In this document: in pieces, positions 35,604 to 44,307 of the stretch
Position numbering within the stretch: the stretch's first letter is position 1
How the letters are laid out: every line of letters begins with the position of its first letter
NCBI GenBank assembly: GCA_017303675.1
Contig: JAFLBX010000001.1
Coordinates: 445,970 to 509,969, forward strand
DNA: 64,000 nucleotides
Source: Ignavibacteria bacterium
GTDB taxonomy: Bacteria; Bacteroidota; Ignavibacteria; Tepidaquicellales; OLB5
Reading direction: 5' to 3'
Notes under the pieces: model-generated
Told to the model about the DNA's origin: nothing
What the model saw: the letters and a program-made list of their open reading frames with translations, nothing else
Databases searched by the model: none
Translations under genes and position numbers: made by a program

Positions 35604-37031
35604 CTACACTTCATAATATAAATGGAATTCATAAGGATGAGGCCTTAATGCCATAGGCTTTACTTCCTTTTCCATTTTATATTCAATCCATGTTTCAATC
35701 AGGTCATCTGTGAACACTCCGCCCTGCTTTAAATATTCGTTATCATTCGCAAGGCATTCTAAAGCTGACTCCAGGTTATCGGGAGCCTGGGGGATATTTT
35801 TAAGCTCCTTGCTGCTTAAATGATAAATATCCATTTCCATTGCTTCACCCGGATCGATCTTGTTTATGATTCCGTCAATACCTGCCATTAACATCGCCGA
35901 AAATGCCAGGTAAGGATTCGCAGTACCATCAGGGCAGCGGAACTCTACGCGCTTAGCTTTGGGACTGTTTGAATACATCGGTATCCTGATAGCTGCGCTC
36001 CGGTTTCCTTTTGAATAAGCTAAATTAACAGGCGCTTCATATCCGGGCACAAGGCGCTTATATGAATTTGTTGTCGGGTTAGTTAATGCCAAAAGAGAAG
36101 GAGCGTGTTTAAGCAAACCCCCGATATAATATAAAGCTGTCTGGCTTAATCCTGCATATCCATCACCTGCAAATAACGGCTTGCCGTTTTTCCATAAGCT
36201 TTGGTGAGTATGCATTCCGCTTCCGTTATCACCGAATATTGGTTTGGGCATAAATGTTGCAGTTTTGCCATGCTGCCTTGCAGTATTTTTTACGATATAT
36301 TTGAACATCATGAGCTTATCAGCGCATTCAAGCATTGGGCAGAACCTGTAATCAATTTCCGCCTGGCCTCCTGTTGCCACTTCATGATGCTGTGTTTCAA
36401 CTTCAATCCCGGCATTCAGAAGATGCTCAACCATAGCATTACGGATATCGTTAGTGCTATCAGCAGGCGGAACCGGGAAGTAACCTTCCTTCAGTCTGAT
36501 TTTATGACCCAGGTTTGCTTCAAGCTCTGTTCCTGTATTCCAGAAACCTTCGCGTGAATCAACTTTATACCAGCTGCTGTATTCGTTGACATTATATGCT
36601 ACATGATCCAGTATAAAAAATTCTGCTTCAGGTCCGCAGTAAATAGTATCAGCAATTTTTGTTGATCTCAGGTATTCTTCAGCCTTCATAGCAACATATC
36701 TTGGGTCACGGCTGTAGCGCTCTTTTGTTGCAGGTGAATAAATATCGCAGATCATTGAAAGATTCTTAGTGACTATAAAAGGATCTATATTGGCAGTGTT
36801 AGGGTCAGGAAATACCAGCATATCTGATTCATTAATTGATTGCCATCCTCTGATCGATGAACCGTCAAACCCTAATCCTTCGGTAAAAACTTTCTCATCC
36901 AGATTTTTAGCGGGTATGCTGAAGTGCTGCCACTGCCCCGGCATATCTGTAAAACGGAAATCTATCATCTTAACGTCATGCTTTTTTATCATAGCAAAAA
37001 CGTTTTTAATAGCCTGCTGATTTGCTGCCAT
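35604..37031 (-). CDS. glnA: Glutamine synthetase, type I
   Basis: 475 residues, GSI length. Motifs: [12 protein letters not shown], the metal glutamates in CGPEAEFFI and [11 protein letters not shown], the ATP/ammonium region [32 protein letters not shown], and [16 protein letters not shown] tyrosine sits at the adenylylation-loop position in [11 protein letters not shown], so control by adenylylation is possible, though no glnE was seen here. It makes glutamine from glutamate, ammonium and ATP. A second synthetase lies at 37871; the RAYT element separates the two. Confidence 0.96.
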   Translation of the reverse strand: MAANQQAIKNVFAMIKKHDVKMIDFRFTDMPGQWQHFSIPAKNLDEKVFTEGLGFDGSSIRGWQSINESDMLVFPDPNTANIDPFIVTKNLSMICDIYSPATKERYSRDPRYVAMKAEEYLRSTKIADTIYCGPEAEFFILDHVAYNVNEYSSWYKVDSREGFWNTGTELEANLGHKIRLKEGYFPVPPADSTNDIRNAMVEHLLNAGIEVETQHHEVATGGQAEIDYRFCPMLECADKLMMFKYIVKNTARQHGKTATFMPKPIFGDNGSGMHTHQSLWKNGKPLFAGDGYAGLSQTALYYIGGLLKHAPSLLALTNPTTNSYKRLVPGYEAPVNLAYSKGNRSAAIRIPMYSNSPKAKRVEFRCPDGTANPYLAFSAMLMAGIDGIINKIDPGEAMEMDIYHLSSKELKNIPQAPDNLESALECLANDNEYLKQGGVFTDDLIETWIEYKMEKEVKPMALRPHPYEFHLYYEV

Positions 37032-37272
37032 TTATTTTAATTCTCCTTTTGACCCCAAAAGAAATGGGGCTATTATTTAAATTGAACTTGTTTATTTAAT
37101 ACCTTTAATGTGGATACTGCAATTTATTCCTATTATACACCCACGGATATATCCGCAGGCGAAATTATTATTTATTTTCTTGAATTAGTAAAGTTAATTT
37201 TTTCATTCTAACTCAATTTCAATAAAACTGAATAACCCTTTCTTCTTTGTTTCAACGCACAGTTTCAGTCGT

Positions 37273-37838
37273 TAGCCCACGACTTTAGTCGTGGGAAAAA
37301 TATAGTTACACTCCTGAAACCGTTTCAACGGTTTACAAGATCATTACCGTATTTCTTCATAAACAGATCATACTCTTCTTTAAAACTTACTTTTTTATGA
37401 TGCTCTTTCTGGTTATTTACATACTTGACTACAGCGTCCAGCATTGATTCGCTGACTGAAAATGCACTATAACCTGTTTGCCAGGCAAATTTGAAATTTG
37501 AAAAGTCATGGGAATTAACCCAGTGGGATGACTCACCCTTGATATACTTCATAATATCAATTAACGAAAAATTAGGGTTGAGCCTGAATACAATATGCAC
37601 ATGTTCCTGCATACCATTTACTGCCCGAACCTCAATTTCAAATTTCTTTGATAGAGATTGCTTCAGGTGATCATGAAGTTCAGATTCGAATTTATCCAAT
37701 ATTAATGGACTTCTATCTTTAGTAGAGAAAACTGCATGCAGCCAGATTTTGGTGAATGAATGTGACATTTTTGGAAACCACTGAAGTGGTTGATCATTTA
37801 CTCTCCTATTAAATCCCACGGCTAAAGCCGTGGGCTAA
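37273..37838. mobile_element. RAYT/IS200-like element with REP hairpins at both ends
   Basis: The transposase-like gene at 37325-37768 is bracketed by matching palindromes. Outer: CCCACGACT/AGTCGTGGG at 37276-37295 and CCCACGGCT/AGCCGTGGG at 37815-37834, each with TTAGC or its complement on the outside. Inner: AAACCGTT/AACGGTTT at 37317-37334 and AACCACT/AGTGGTT at 37776-37791. Left and right sets mirror each other, which is the layout of REP-associated tyrosine transposases. Boundaries are estimates. Confidence 0.8.
37325..37768 (-). CDS. REP-associated tyrosine transposase (Y1, IS200/RAYT family)
   Basis: 147 residues from the ATG at 37768 (MSHSFTKIWLHAVFSTKDR); an extra 17 codons upstream run through a hairpin and are unlikely to be used. 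The HUH pair is in MQEHVHIVF and the Y1 tyrosine is probably in the helix WQTGYSAFSVSESM; the VVKYVNNQKEHHKKVSF end is also typical. These enzymes nick single-stranded DNA at hairpin ends. The stop codon lies inside the left inner hairpin. Confidence 0.9.
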   Translation of the reverse strand: MSHSFTKIWLHAVFSTKDRSPLILDKFESELHDHLKQSLSKKFEIEVRAVNGMQEHVHIVFRLNPNFSLIDIMKYIKGESSHWVNSHDFSNFKFAWQTGYSAFSVSESMLDAVVKYVNNQKEHHKKVSFKEEYDLFMKKYGNDLVNR

Positions 37839-37870
37839 AAACTGCAAAATCTAAACAAAATTAGTATATT

Positions 37871-39271
37871 TTATAATGTAAAATACATTTTATACTCAAA
37901 CGGGTGAGGCATAGTATTAATGGAGTTTATCTCCCTGTGCTTATTTTCTATCCACTGTTTTATAAGCTCATCACTGAATACATTATCACGCCTTAAGAAT
38001 TCACTGTCCTGTTCCAGCGCATCCAGCGATTCTTCAAGATTGCGCGGCAGAAAATCAACTTTTTCATGGTGAGCGTGGTCAACAATATTCTTTTCAAAAG
38101 GACCAAATCCCTCTTTTACCGGGTCTATTTTATTTATGATACCGTCAATCCCAGCCATTAAAATGGCTGATAAACAGAGGTAAGGATTCGCTGTTGAATC
38201 AGGCGGCCTGTATTCAAACCGTGTCATTTCTGGATTGGAAACATACGAAGGAATCCTGATAGCTGATGAACGGTTTCCTTTGCTGTATGTTAAAGCAACA
38301 GGTGCCTCAAATCCGGGTACCAGGCGTTTATATGAGTTTGTACTTGGATTAGTAAACGCCGAAAGCACTCTGCCATTTTTAAGTAATCCCCCTATAAAAT
38401 ACCTGCCCAGCTCATTGATATTACCGTATTCACCTTTCTTGTAGAAAGCGTTTTTGCCGTTCTTTGTAAGGAATGTGTGTACGTGCATTCCGCTGCCGGG
38501 CTGCTTGAACATCGGCTTCGGCATAAATGTAATGTGAATGTTGTTCTGCCTGGCTAAATTAAAAAGAGCATATTTTACAGTCACTACATTATCTGCGGTC
38601 TTAAGCAGTGTTTCAAAATATGTTTCTATTTCCTGCTGTCCGCGCTCCCCTGTTTCGTGGTGATGGTACTTTACTTTAATCCCGAAATCTTTCAGCATTT
38701 TACATGCTTTATCACGGAAATCATCATATACATCAAACGGGTTTGCTGCATGGTATGCATTGGTGAAAAATTCCTCAGCATGTTCTACTTCATAAAATGA
38801 TGCCGAGGTCCTTGTATCATATTTTACCTTGCTGAAAATGTAGAATTCAAACTCGGGTCCCCACCAGGAAGTATCTCCGCCGGTATATTTTTTCACAAGC
38901 TCTTCAGCTTTGCGGGCTATATGTCTGCCATCCTGGCCAAACGGGGTCCGTGCTTCATCGGTTAAGAAAATGTTCGCGTAAAAGCTGAGTGTTTTGGACT
39001 CACGGAATGGGTCTATAACAGCAGTTGCAAGATCAGGCACCAGTATCATATCGCTGTTCTCAACTTTACGGAACCCGTAACTTGAACCGTCAAACCCGAC
39101 GCCTTCATTTATCAGAGTGGTAATAATTTCCGGGTAAACCGGGAGTGATATATGATGGAGCCTTCCGGTCAGATCAATACATTTTATATCTACTACTTCG
39201 ATGTTCTGTTCTTTAATAAGCTTATTGATCTTCAGAATTTCAGTATTCAGCGCTTTATTGGTATTTTTCAT
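37871..39271 (-). CDS. Second glutamine synthetase, type I, lacking the adenylylation tyrosine
   Basis: 466 residues. Catalytic blocks are intact: [66 protein letters not shown] and MTRFEYRPPDSTANP. The loop that carries the adenylylation tyrosine in the first enzyme reads EKNIVDHAHHEKV here, without tyrosine. It is only moderately similar to the enzyme at 35604 and so is not a recent copy. Its ATG overlaps the stop of the Lrp gene (ATGA), so the regulator and enzyme are one unit. It may work under different nitrogen supply, or on another amine; the latter is a possibility only. Confidence 0.9.
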   Translation of the reverse strand: MKNTNKALNTEILKINKLIKEQNIEVVDIKCIDLTGRLHHISLPVYPEIITTLINEGVGFDGSSYGFRKVENSDMILVPDLATAVIDPFRESKTLSFYANIFLTDEARTPFGQDGRHIARKAEELVKKYTGGDTSWWGPEFEFYIFSKVKYDTRTSASFYEVEHAEEFFTNAYHAANPFDVYDDFRDKACKMLKDFGIKVKYHHHETGERGQQEIETYFETLLKTADNVVTVKYALFNLARQNNIHITFMPKPMFKQPGSGMHVHTFLTKNGKNAFYKKGEYGNINELGRYFIGGLLKNGRVLSAFTNPSTNSYKRLVPGFEAPVALTYSKGNRSSAIRIPSYVSNPEMTRFEYRPPDSTANPYLCLSAILMAGIDGIINKIDPVKEGFGPFEKNIVDHAHHEKVDFLPRNLEESLDALEQDSEFLRRDNVFSDELIKQWIENKHREINSINTMPHPFEYKMYFTL

Positions 39272-39735
39272 TTCAGATAATTTTTTAGGTCTATTGTAAA
39301 AGTTTCTTTATGTGATGAAAGGACAATTGATGTACGCGTGGAACGCACTCCTTTCCATGACTGGATCTTGGCTAAGAGCTTTTCAAGTGAAGAGGTGTTT
39401 TCTGTACGAATTTTAAGCACATGAGACCCATCACCAGTAATGGAGTGACACTCAAGTATTTCAGGAGAAGCAAGGGCATGATGGATAAAATCTTTATAAT
39501 GTGCGGATGAATCACTTGCTACAAAAATGAAAGCAGTTATATCCTTCCCCAGCCTTTTGTGGTTAAGTTTGGCATTATACGATTCAACTACTTCTAACTC
39601 TTCAAGCTTATTCATTCTGTCTGTTACAGAAGGAAGTGAAAGCCCGATCTTTTCAGCAATTTCGTTCCTTTTCATCCTGGCATTTTCCTGCAGGAATTCC
39701 AGAATTTTCAGGTCTGTTTCGTCTATTGTATGCAT
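39268..39735 (-). CDS. Lrp/AsnC family transcriptional regulator
   Basis: 155 residues. The N-terminal winged helix is TDLKILEFLQENARMKRNEIAEKIGLSLPSVTDRMNKLEEL and the C-terminal RAM ligand-binding domain spans about 70-150 (DITAFIFVAS, PEILECHSITGDGSHVLKIR). It binds an amino acid and controls neighbouring genes, often its own. Its stop overlaps the second glutamine synthetase start. A 15-bp palindrome lies 17-31 bp before its ATG. Confidence 0.92.
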   Translation of the reverse strand: MHTIDETDLKILEFLQENARMKRNEIAEKIGLSLPSVTDRMNKLEELEVVESYNAKLNHKRLGKDITAFIFVASDSSAHYKDFIHHALASPEILECHSITGDGSHVLKIRTENTSSLEKLLAKIQSWKGVRSTRTSIVLSSHKETFTIDLKNYLK

Positions 39736-39751
39736 ATTTTTGGTTTAATTG

Positions 39752-39883
39752 CCTTAATTATTAAGGTAATATTAAAGATTTGCTTTATTTTATTAGGCAA
39801 TTATTCATATTTACCTGCAAATATAAAGCAATGTTTTTAATTAGTCAATAGTAATATTCACAATTTTTACGGTAATTATTAAG
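39752..39883. promoter_or_regulatory. Candidate Lrp/AsnC operator region
   Basis: A perfect 15-bp palindrome CCTTAATTATTAAGG (39752-39766) lies just upstream of the Lrp gene. A close relative GGTAATTATTAAG is at 39871-39883, and GGCAATTATTCA is near 39796-39807. Repeated AATTATT cores spaced over about 120 bp fit cooperative binding and wrapping by an Lrp octamer; autoregulation is inferred. Confidence 0.5.
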
Positions 39884-39925
39884 TAAAGGTATGCTCTTTT
39901 GGGGGATGGGTGAAGAGAAACTAAT

Positions 39926-40001
39926 TTGCGGGGAACGAAGTGACGAAGCAATCTCATTATATAATATAATAATTAATGGGATTGCTTCGCTTCGCTCGCA
40001 A
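39926..40001. repeat. Inverted repeat of the GAAGCAATC type around an AT-rich centre
   Basis: Left arm begins TTGCGGGGAACGAAG and contains GACGAAGCAATCTCATT; right arm is AATGGGATTGCTTCGCTT then CGCTCGCAA. The two are imperfect inverses with an A+T-only centre. Directly downstream of ndk. A related fragment (GGCGAAGCAATCTCC) is near 41175-41190. Confidence 0.65.
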
Positions 40002-40002
40002 T

Positions 40003-40419
40003 TTAAACTAGATCATTCTCATTAAAGAAATGAGCAATTTCATTCTTTGCGTTTTCAGGTGAATCGGAACCGTGTACAATATTGCGCTCAATTGAATCAG
40101 CGTACATTTTGCGTATTGTGCCTTCTTCAGCGTTGGCAGGATTTGTTGCGCCAATAAGCTTTCTGAAATCAGCAACTGCATTTTCTTTTTCCATACAAAT
40201 AGGTATTACCGGGCCCGAGGTCATATAAGCAACAAGCTCTCCGTAAAACGGCCTTTCCTTATGTACTTCGTAAAACTTCTTTGCGGAATCCTCTGTGAGG
40301 TGCATTAACTTCATACCTTTTATTTCAAATCCCGCATCAAGTATATGCTGTATAACTTTTCCCTGTACCTTTTTTTCCAGGCAGTCGGGCTTTAAAATCG
40401 CCAGTGATCTTTCTTTCAT
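40003..40419 (-). CDS. ndk: Nucleoside diphosphate kinase
   Basis: 138 residues, standard length. The start region is [14 protein letters not shown] (Lys10), and the catalytic histidine is His116 in [14 protein letters not shown]. Balances nucleoside triphosphate pools by a phosphohistidine intermediate. Monocistronic; a dispersed inverted repeat lies just past its stop. Confidence 0.96.
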   Translation of the reverse strand: MKERSLAILKPDCLEKKVQGKVIQHILDAGFEIKGMKLMHLTEDSAKKFYEVHKERPFYGELVAYMTSGPVIPICMEKENAVADFRKLIGATNPANAEEGTIRKMYADSIERNIVHGSDSPENAKNEIAHFFNENDLV

Positions 40420-40621
40420 TTATTCTATGTAAATATTTATTTATTAATAAGTTATTTTTATTTTCTATTACAAATTTAGGACTAAATTATTAATTATTAA
40501 ACTCAATAAAATTTACCCAAATTATTAAAACATATCGTTATTTTTAAAAACAATTTTTGATAATTTTCCTGAAACAAACATATTTTTTAAAAGTTCAAGA
40601 TATAACTAAAATTTAATGCAA

Positions 40622-41146
40622 ATGAAAAAAATATTATTGATTTCACTTATTCTTTTTTCATTCTCCTGTGCAAACAATGAAAATAAAAACAATATTAACG
40701 ATAAGAAAAAAGATGATAAATCCGGGAATACAGAAACCGGAAAAAATGATGTTGACCTGAAACCAAACCAGACGGTAATCCCTGCACCTGTAAAAATGGA
40801 GTGGGCATTCGGAAGGAACTACAAACAATACAACCCGACAACAGATGATATTAAAACAGCAGAAGAAGTGCTGAAAGACTGTTTTACAAAGGAAGCATCC
40901 GGTACAGTAAATCCATTTTTCGGGAGAAAGCTTGAAGATTACAACATGCAGTTTGTAGGCGGTGAGCTTGAAGGCGGAGATAAAGTGATCTGGGTAAATT
41001 GTTTCTGTATGGCTGAATCTGAAATATTGAAGAAATGGAAAACTGATATTGTGTATGTTGCCGATGGAGGTAATTGTTTTTTTAACGTAAAGATCAACCT
41101 GAAGAAAAGAGAATATTACGGCTTAATGGTAAATGGTATGGCTTAA
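40622..41146 (+). CDS. Lipoprotein of unknown function
   Basis: 174 residues from the ATG at 40622 (MKKILLISLILFSFSC); an ATG two codons earlier is also possible. Lipobox LFSFSC, Cys16. A low-complexity Asn/Lys/Asp linker follows (residues 17-45). The folded part (about 50-174) has PFFGRKLEDYNMQFVGG, DKVIWVNCFC and DIVYVADGGNCFFNVKINLKK; cysteines at about 88, 133, 135 and 153 suggest disulfides. No named family recognised. Confidence 0.75.
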   Translation: MKKILLISLILFSFSCANNENKNNINDKKKDDKSGNTETGKNDVDLKPNQTVIPAPVKMEWAFGRNYKQYNPTTDDIKTAEEVLKDCFTKEASGTVNPFFGRKLEDYNMQFVGGELEGGDKVIWVNCFCMAESEILKKWKTDIVYVADGGNCFFNVKINLKKREYYGLMVNGMA

Positions 41147-41242
41147 GCTTTATATCATAAATTTGCCGGAAGCGCTAGCGGCGAAGCAATCTCCTAAATT
41201 CACGGGAACGCCTCGCTAAGACCGCAAAGCACCTATTTTCAA

Positions 41243-41617
41243 TTACCCATGAAACTCCATGAATTCTATCCTGTTGCCGAACGGGTCATAAAACGAAAAT
41301 CTTTTTCTCCCCGGAATTTCAGTTTCATCTTTTATATCAACTCCATTTTGTATCAAATGAACCCGCACCCTGTTCAAACCTTCAACAACAAAAGCCGGGT
41401 GAGCTTTTTTCTTTGCCGGATTAAAGTTTTCTTCAACACCAAGGTGCAGTTCTATATCACCTGCTATGAACCATACGCCTCCGGTGCTTTTTAAAGATTC
41501 AGGTTTTTCTATTTCCTGCAGGCCAAGTATCCCTGTATAAAATTTCCTGGCAATAGATTCAGAATTTAGAGGAATTGTGATCTGAACATGATCAATTTTA
41601 CTGATTTTTACCGGCAT
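41243..41617 (-). CDS. VOC/glyoxalase family protein
   Basis: 124 residues with the two beta-alpha-beta modules of the vicinal oxygen chelate fold: KIDHVQITIPLNSESIARKF (His10), IAGDIELHLGVEENF (His58), HPAFVVEGLNRVRVHLIQ and SFYDPFGNRIEFMEFHG (Glu near 118-120). Likely metal ligands are His10, a later His or Glu, and the C-terminal Glu. Members include glyoxalases, dioxygenases and resistance proteins; the reaction here cannot be told. It follows the RidA gene by 32 bp on the same strand, so they may be co-transcribed. Confidence 0.85.
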   Translation of the reverse strand: MPVKISKIDHVQITIPLNSESIARKFYTGILGLQEIEKPESLKSTGGVWFIAGDIELHLGVEENFNPAKKKAHPAFVVEGLNRVRVHLIQNGVDIKDETEIPGRKRFSFYDPFGNRIEFMEFHG

Positions 41618-41649
41618 AACTATATCAACTTTTTAATAATTATTAATAA

Positions 41650-42036
41650 TTAAACAGATATTGCTTCTGTTTCTATTTCGATAAGCATATCACGATGAAT
41701 GAAACCTTTCACTTCTACCATCGTTGCGCAGGGCTTAATATCCTTAAAAAACTCAGCATGAGCGCGGGCAACATCTTCCCATTTGCTGATATCTGTAACG
41801 AACATTCGGTTCCACACCACCTGCTGCATGGAGCTTCCGGCTTCCTTCAGGTATGTTTCTATCTTCTGAAAAATAAATTTAGTTTGCGCATATGCATCTC
41901 CAATACCGTGGATATTACCGTTCTCATCAACTGATGTTGTTCCGGTAACCATTACCCTGTTACCTGCTTTTATGGCACGGGAATATCCTACTATATCTTC
42001 CCATTTAGCCCCGCTAGAGATTTTCCTGATTTCCAT
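41650..42036 (-). CDS. RidA/YjgF family protein
   Basis: 128 residues. Family pattern: GYSRAIKAGNRVMVTGTTSV, QTKFIFQKIETYLKEAGSS, VVWNRMFVTDISKWEDVARA and the C-terminal PCATMVEVKGFIHRDMLIEI, which contains the substrate-binding arginine position (usually Arg105) altered to the GFIHRD context. Many members deaminate reactive enamines from amino-acid breakdown; this branch has many untested members. First gene of a probable pair with the VOC protein. Confidence 0.85.
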   Translation of the reverse strand: MEIRKISSGAKWEDIVGYSRAIKAGNRVMVTGTTSVDENGNIHGIGDAYAQTKFIFQKIETYLKEAGSSMQQVVWNRMFVTDISKWEDVARAHAEFFKDIKPCATMVEVKGFIHRDMLIEIETEAISV

Positions 42037-42113
42037 ATTATTGAGCTTAATTAATCAAATTTTATTTAAAATAATTATAACAAAAATACATTTTTTATTC
42101 ACTTGCAAAAAAA

Positions 42114-42141
42114 ATGCGGAGCATCTTAAAATACTCCGCAT
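42114..42141. terminator. Hairpin terminator between RidA-like and serine hydrolase genes
   Basis: Arms ATGCGGAG and CTCCGCAT around a 12-nt loop, with an A run to the left (T run on the - strand), so it best serves the - strand serine hydrolase gene. Confidence 0.7.
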
Positions 42142-42174
42142 ATTATACGCTGACGTCAATATATTATATGAAAT

Positions 42175-43626
42175 TTACTTCTTTTCCTGAAGCTTTTTCA
42201 GCATTTCTTTACCGCCTTCGTTCTCAGGATTAAGCTCTATAGATTTTTTATAGTTCATAATAGCACTATCAATTTCACCGGCTTCAGCAAGCGCTTCGCC
42301 GTAGCTGTCATACACGTTCCATGATTCCGGATAAAGCTCAGTGTTAAGCCTGAATACCTTCACTGATTCAGTGATTTTCTTTACAGTTAAAAGATTGTAG
42401 CCAAGCTGGTTGATCTCTCTCTCGCGGGTAACGTATTCATCTTTGTTATCTTTGAATTTCTGAAATTCAGCTATTGCATTATCAATACCAAGTTGAACTA
42501 TAAGCTTCGCTAATTCTTCTGCTGAGCTTTTTTTCGGGCTGGCAGGTTCAAGCCCGTATAGTATGTTCACAATTCCTATAGTAATCTGGTTTAGATTGCC
42601 GCCTTCAAAATTATTCAGCAGCATTATAAATTTATTTTCATCTACAAGCCTTGTTTCCAGGGAGTTAAACCCGAATATTCCCCCGCTGTGAGTAACTACC
42701 TTAAGCTTTTTCTCACCTGCCGGGTGCTCAATAATTTGCCAGCCGCAGGCGTAGTTATTCAGTACGGGAGTAAACATTTTATCTTTGTATTCTTTGCCAA
42801 GTAATTTATCCGAATACAAGATCCTGTCCCATTTATACATATCTTCAACTGTGGAATACATCGAGCCTGCTGAATACGGAATGGTCATTTCAATGAATTT
42901 TGAAGGTTTATACTCGCCCAGTGTTCTGATGTAGCCTTTAGCCTGGTTCTCATATGTTCTGCCGCTGTGTTCGTTGCCTGAATTCAGCATACCCGCCGGG
43001 GTTAAAATATTTTCCTGCAGGTTTTCTTCCCAAGATTTACCGGTTAACTCTTCAATTACCAGGCCTAGAATAAAATAGCCCGAGTTGGAATATTCCCATT
43101 TAGTGCCTGACTCAAAGATCAGGTCCTCACTGCAGTATTTAAGTACAAATTCTTTTGGTGTAACTTTTATTGAAGATTCATCCTGCATGAATTTACGGTC
43201 ATTGGTATAGTTTGCAAGTCCTGAAGTGTGGCTCAAAATTTGATGAATTGTTATCTTTTCTCCAATATCTTTCCTGTAATACGGCAGATAATCAGAAAGC
43301 TTTCCTTCAAGCTTCAGCTTCCCCTTTTCTGCAAGCTGCATTATCAACATTGCAGTGAACTGCTTGGTAACACTGGCAAGCCGAAACTTTGTTTCGTTGG
43401 TATTGGGAATTTGTTTTTCAAAATCAGCCATACCGTAACCTTTGCTTAAGATTATATTTCCATCTTCAGCAACTAAAACTGCGCCGTTGAACTGGCCCAG
43501 AGATTTGTATTTCTGAACAAGCTCGTCAATTTTCTGAACTTTATCCTGTGAATGTGTGTGATGCGTAAAAACAATAAGCAGCAAAGCTGCGTAAAAATAT
43601 AAAGCAATTTTAACGATTTTGGGCAT
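42175..43626 (-). CDS. Class C beta-lactamase-like serine hydrolase with C-terminal TPR
   Basis: 483 residues with a signal peptide (hydrophobic residues 4-21). The catalytic motifs are SVTK (Ser85, Lys88), YSN (Tyr179, Asn181) and THSGG in the third position. Residues about 385-483 form a separate tail with one or two TPR units (YGEALAEAGEIDSAIMNYKK, SIELNPENEGGKEMLKKL). Exported DD-peptidase, esterase or peptidase; this group mostly lacks true antibiotic hydrolysis. Stands alone. Confidence 0.88.
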   Translation of the reverse strand: MPKIVKIALYFYAALLLIVFTHHTHSQDKVQKIDELVQKYKSLGQFNGAVLVAEDGNIILSKGYGMADFEKQIPNTNETKFRLASVTKQFTAMLIMQLAEKGKLKLEGKLSDYLPYYRKDIGEKITIHQILSHTSGLANYTNDRKFMQDESSIKVTPKEFVLKYCSEDLIFESGTKWEYSNSGYFILGLVIEELTGKSWEENLQENILTPAGMLNSGNEHSGRTYENQAKGYIRTLGEYKPSKFIEMTIPYSAGSMYSTVEDMYKWDRILYSDKLLGKEYKDKMFTPVLNNYACGWQIIEHPAGEKKLKVVTHSGGIFGFNSLETRLVDENKFIMLLNNFEGGNLNQITIGIVNILYGLEPASPKKSSAEELAKLIVQLGIDNAIAEFQKFKDNKDEYVTREREINQLGYNLLTVKKITESVKVFRLNTELYPESWNVYDSYGEALAEAGEIDSAIMNYKKSIELNPENEGGKEMLKKLQEKK

Positions 43627-43761
43627 TTTCTGGGATTATTGATTGTTAAAAAATAACGCAGGCTTAATATGCCTGCCGGTATCATATAAAGGTTATGACG
43701 AATAAATCATTCGCGGGGTTTCAACTGAAGATTCGTAACGTGTATTACATATTTTTTTAGT

Positions 43762-44262
43762 TCATTTTTCTACAGCATACATCAGCATTTTTATTCCCAT
43801 ATAGTCATATTCTTTTTCGTACTTCATTCCGGTTTTTTCTATCACTCTTATACTTGGTGAATTTTGCGGGTAGACTATTGCTACAACACGTTTTAATCCG
43901 AGTTTTTCCTGTCCATACTCAAGCGTTGCCTTTGCAATTTCCGTTGCATAACCGCTGCCCCAGTAAGGCTCATCAAGCATATAAGAAAGCTCAATATCGC
44001 TGTTATCGGGTAAATAATTAAAACCGCATTTGCCTATAAATGCATTGTCTTCTTTCCTGATAACAGCCCAGCTTGTGAAGCCATGTTCCCGTTCATAGTC
44101 ATTCCATCTGTTTATAGATTGTTCAGCAGCTGAACGCGGATAAGTTTTTCCGTCCCCAATAAAACGCATAACTTCTGCGTCACTGAACATCTTTCCGATA
44201 ACTTCAGCATCTTCAGGCTGCTGATTTCGCAGCATTAATCTTTCGGTTTCAAGTATTTTCAT
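43762..44262 (-). CDS. GNAT family N-acetyltransferase (RimJ/RimL type)
   Basis: 166 residues. Pattern: ETERLMLRNQQPEDAEVIGK, WAVIRKEDNAFIGKCGFNYL, DIELSYMLDEPYWGSGYATE (acetyl-CoA loop), and RVVAIVYPQNSPSIRVIEKT then GMKYE. It would acetylate an amino group, protein or small molecule, not defined by sequence. The gene is between the serine hydrolase and glycoside hydrolase genes on the same strand with 45 bp to the latter, so a shared transcript is possible. Confidence 0.88.
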   Translation of the reverse strand: MKILETERLMLRNQQPEDAEVIGKMFSDAEVMRFIGDGKTYPRSAAEQSINRWNDYEREHGFTSWAVIRKEDNAFIGKCGFNYLPDNSDIELSYMLDEPYWGSGYATEIAKATLEYGQEKLGLKRVVAIVYPQNSPSIRVIEKTGMKYEKEYDYMGIKMLMYAVEK

Positions 44263-44307
44263 ATTGTTTTCAGTATCACAGAAACTGGTTTCTGCGTATA
44301 ATTTTAA

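Noticed and set aside
35604-39271. Recent duplication or assembly copy of one glutamine synthetase
   Set aside because: The two proteins differ throughout, including the adenylylation loop, so they are old, separate types.
42175-43626. Antibiotic-resistance beta-lactamase
   Set aside because: SxxK, YxN and HSGG motifs define the broad serine hydrolase fold; the TPR tail and sequence around the motifs fit general peptidase/esterase relatives, not AmpC.
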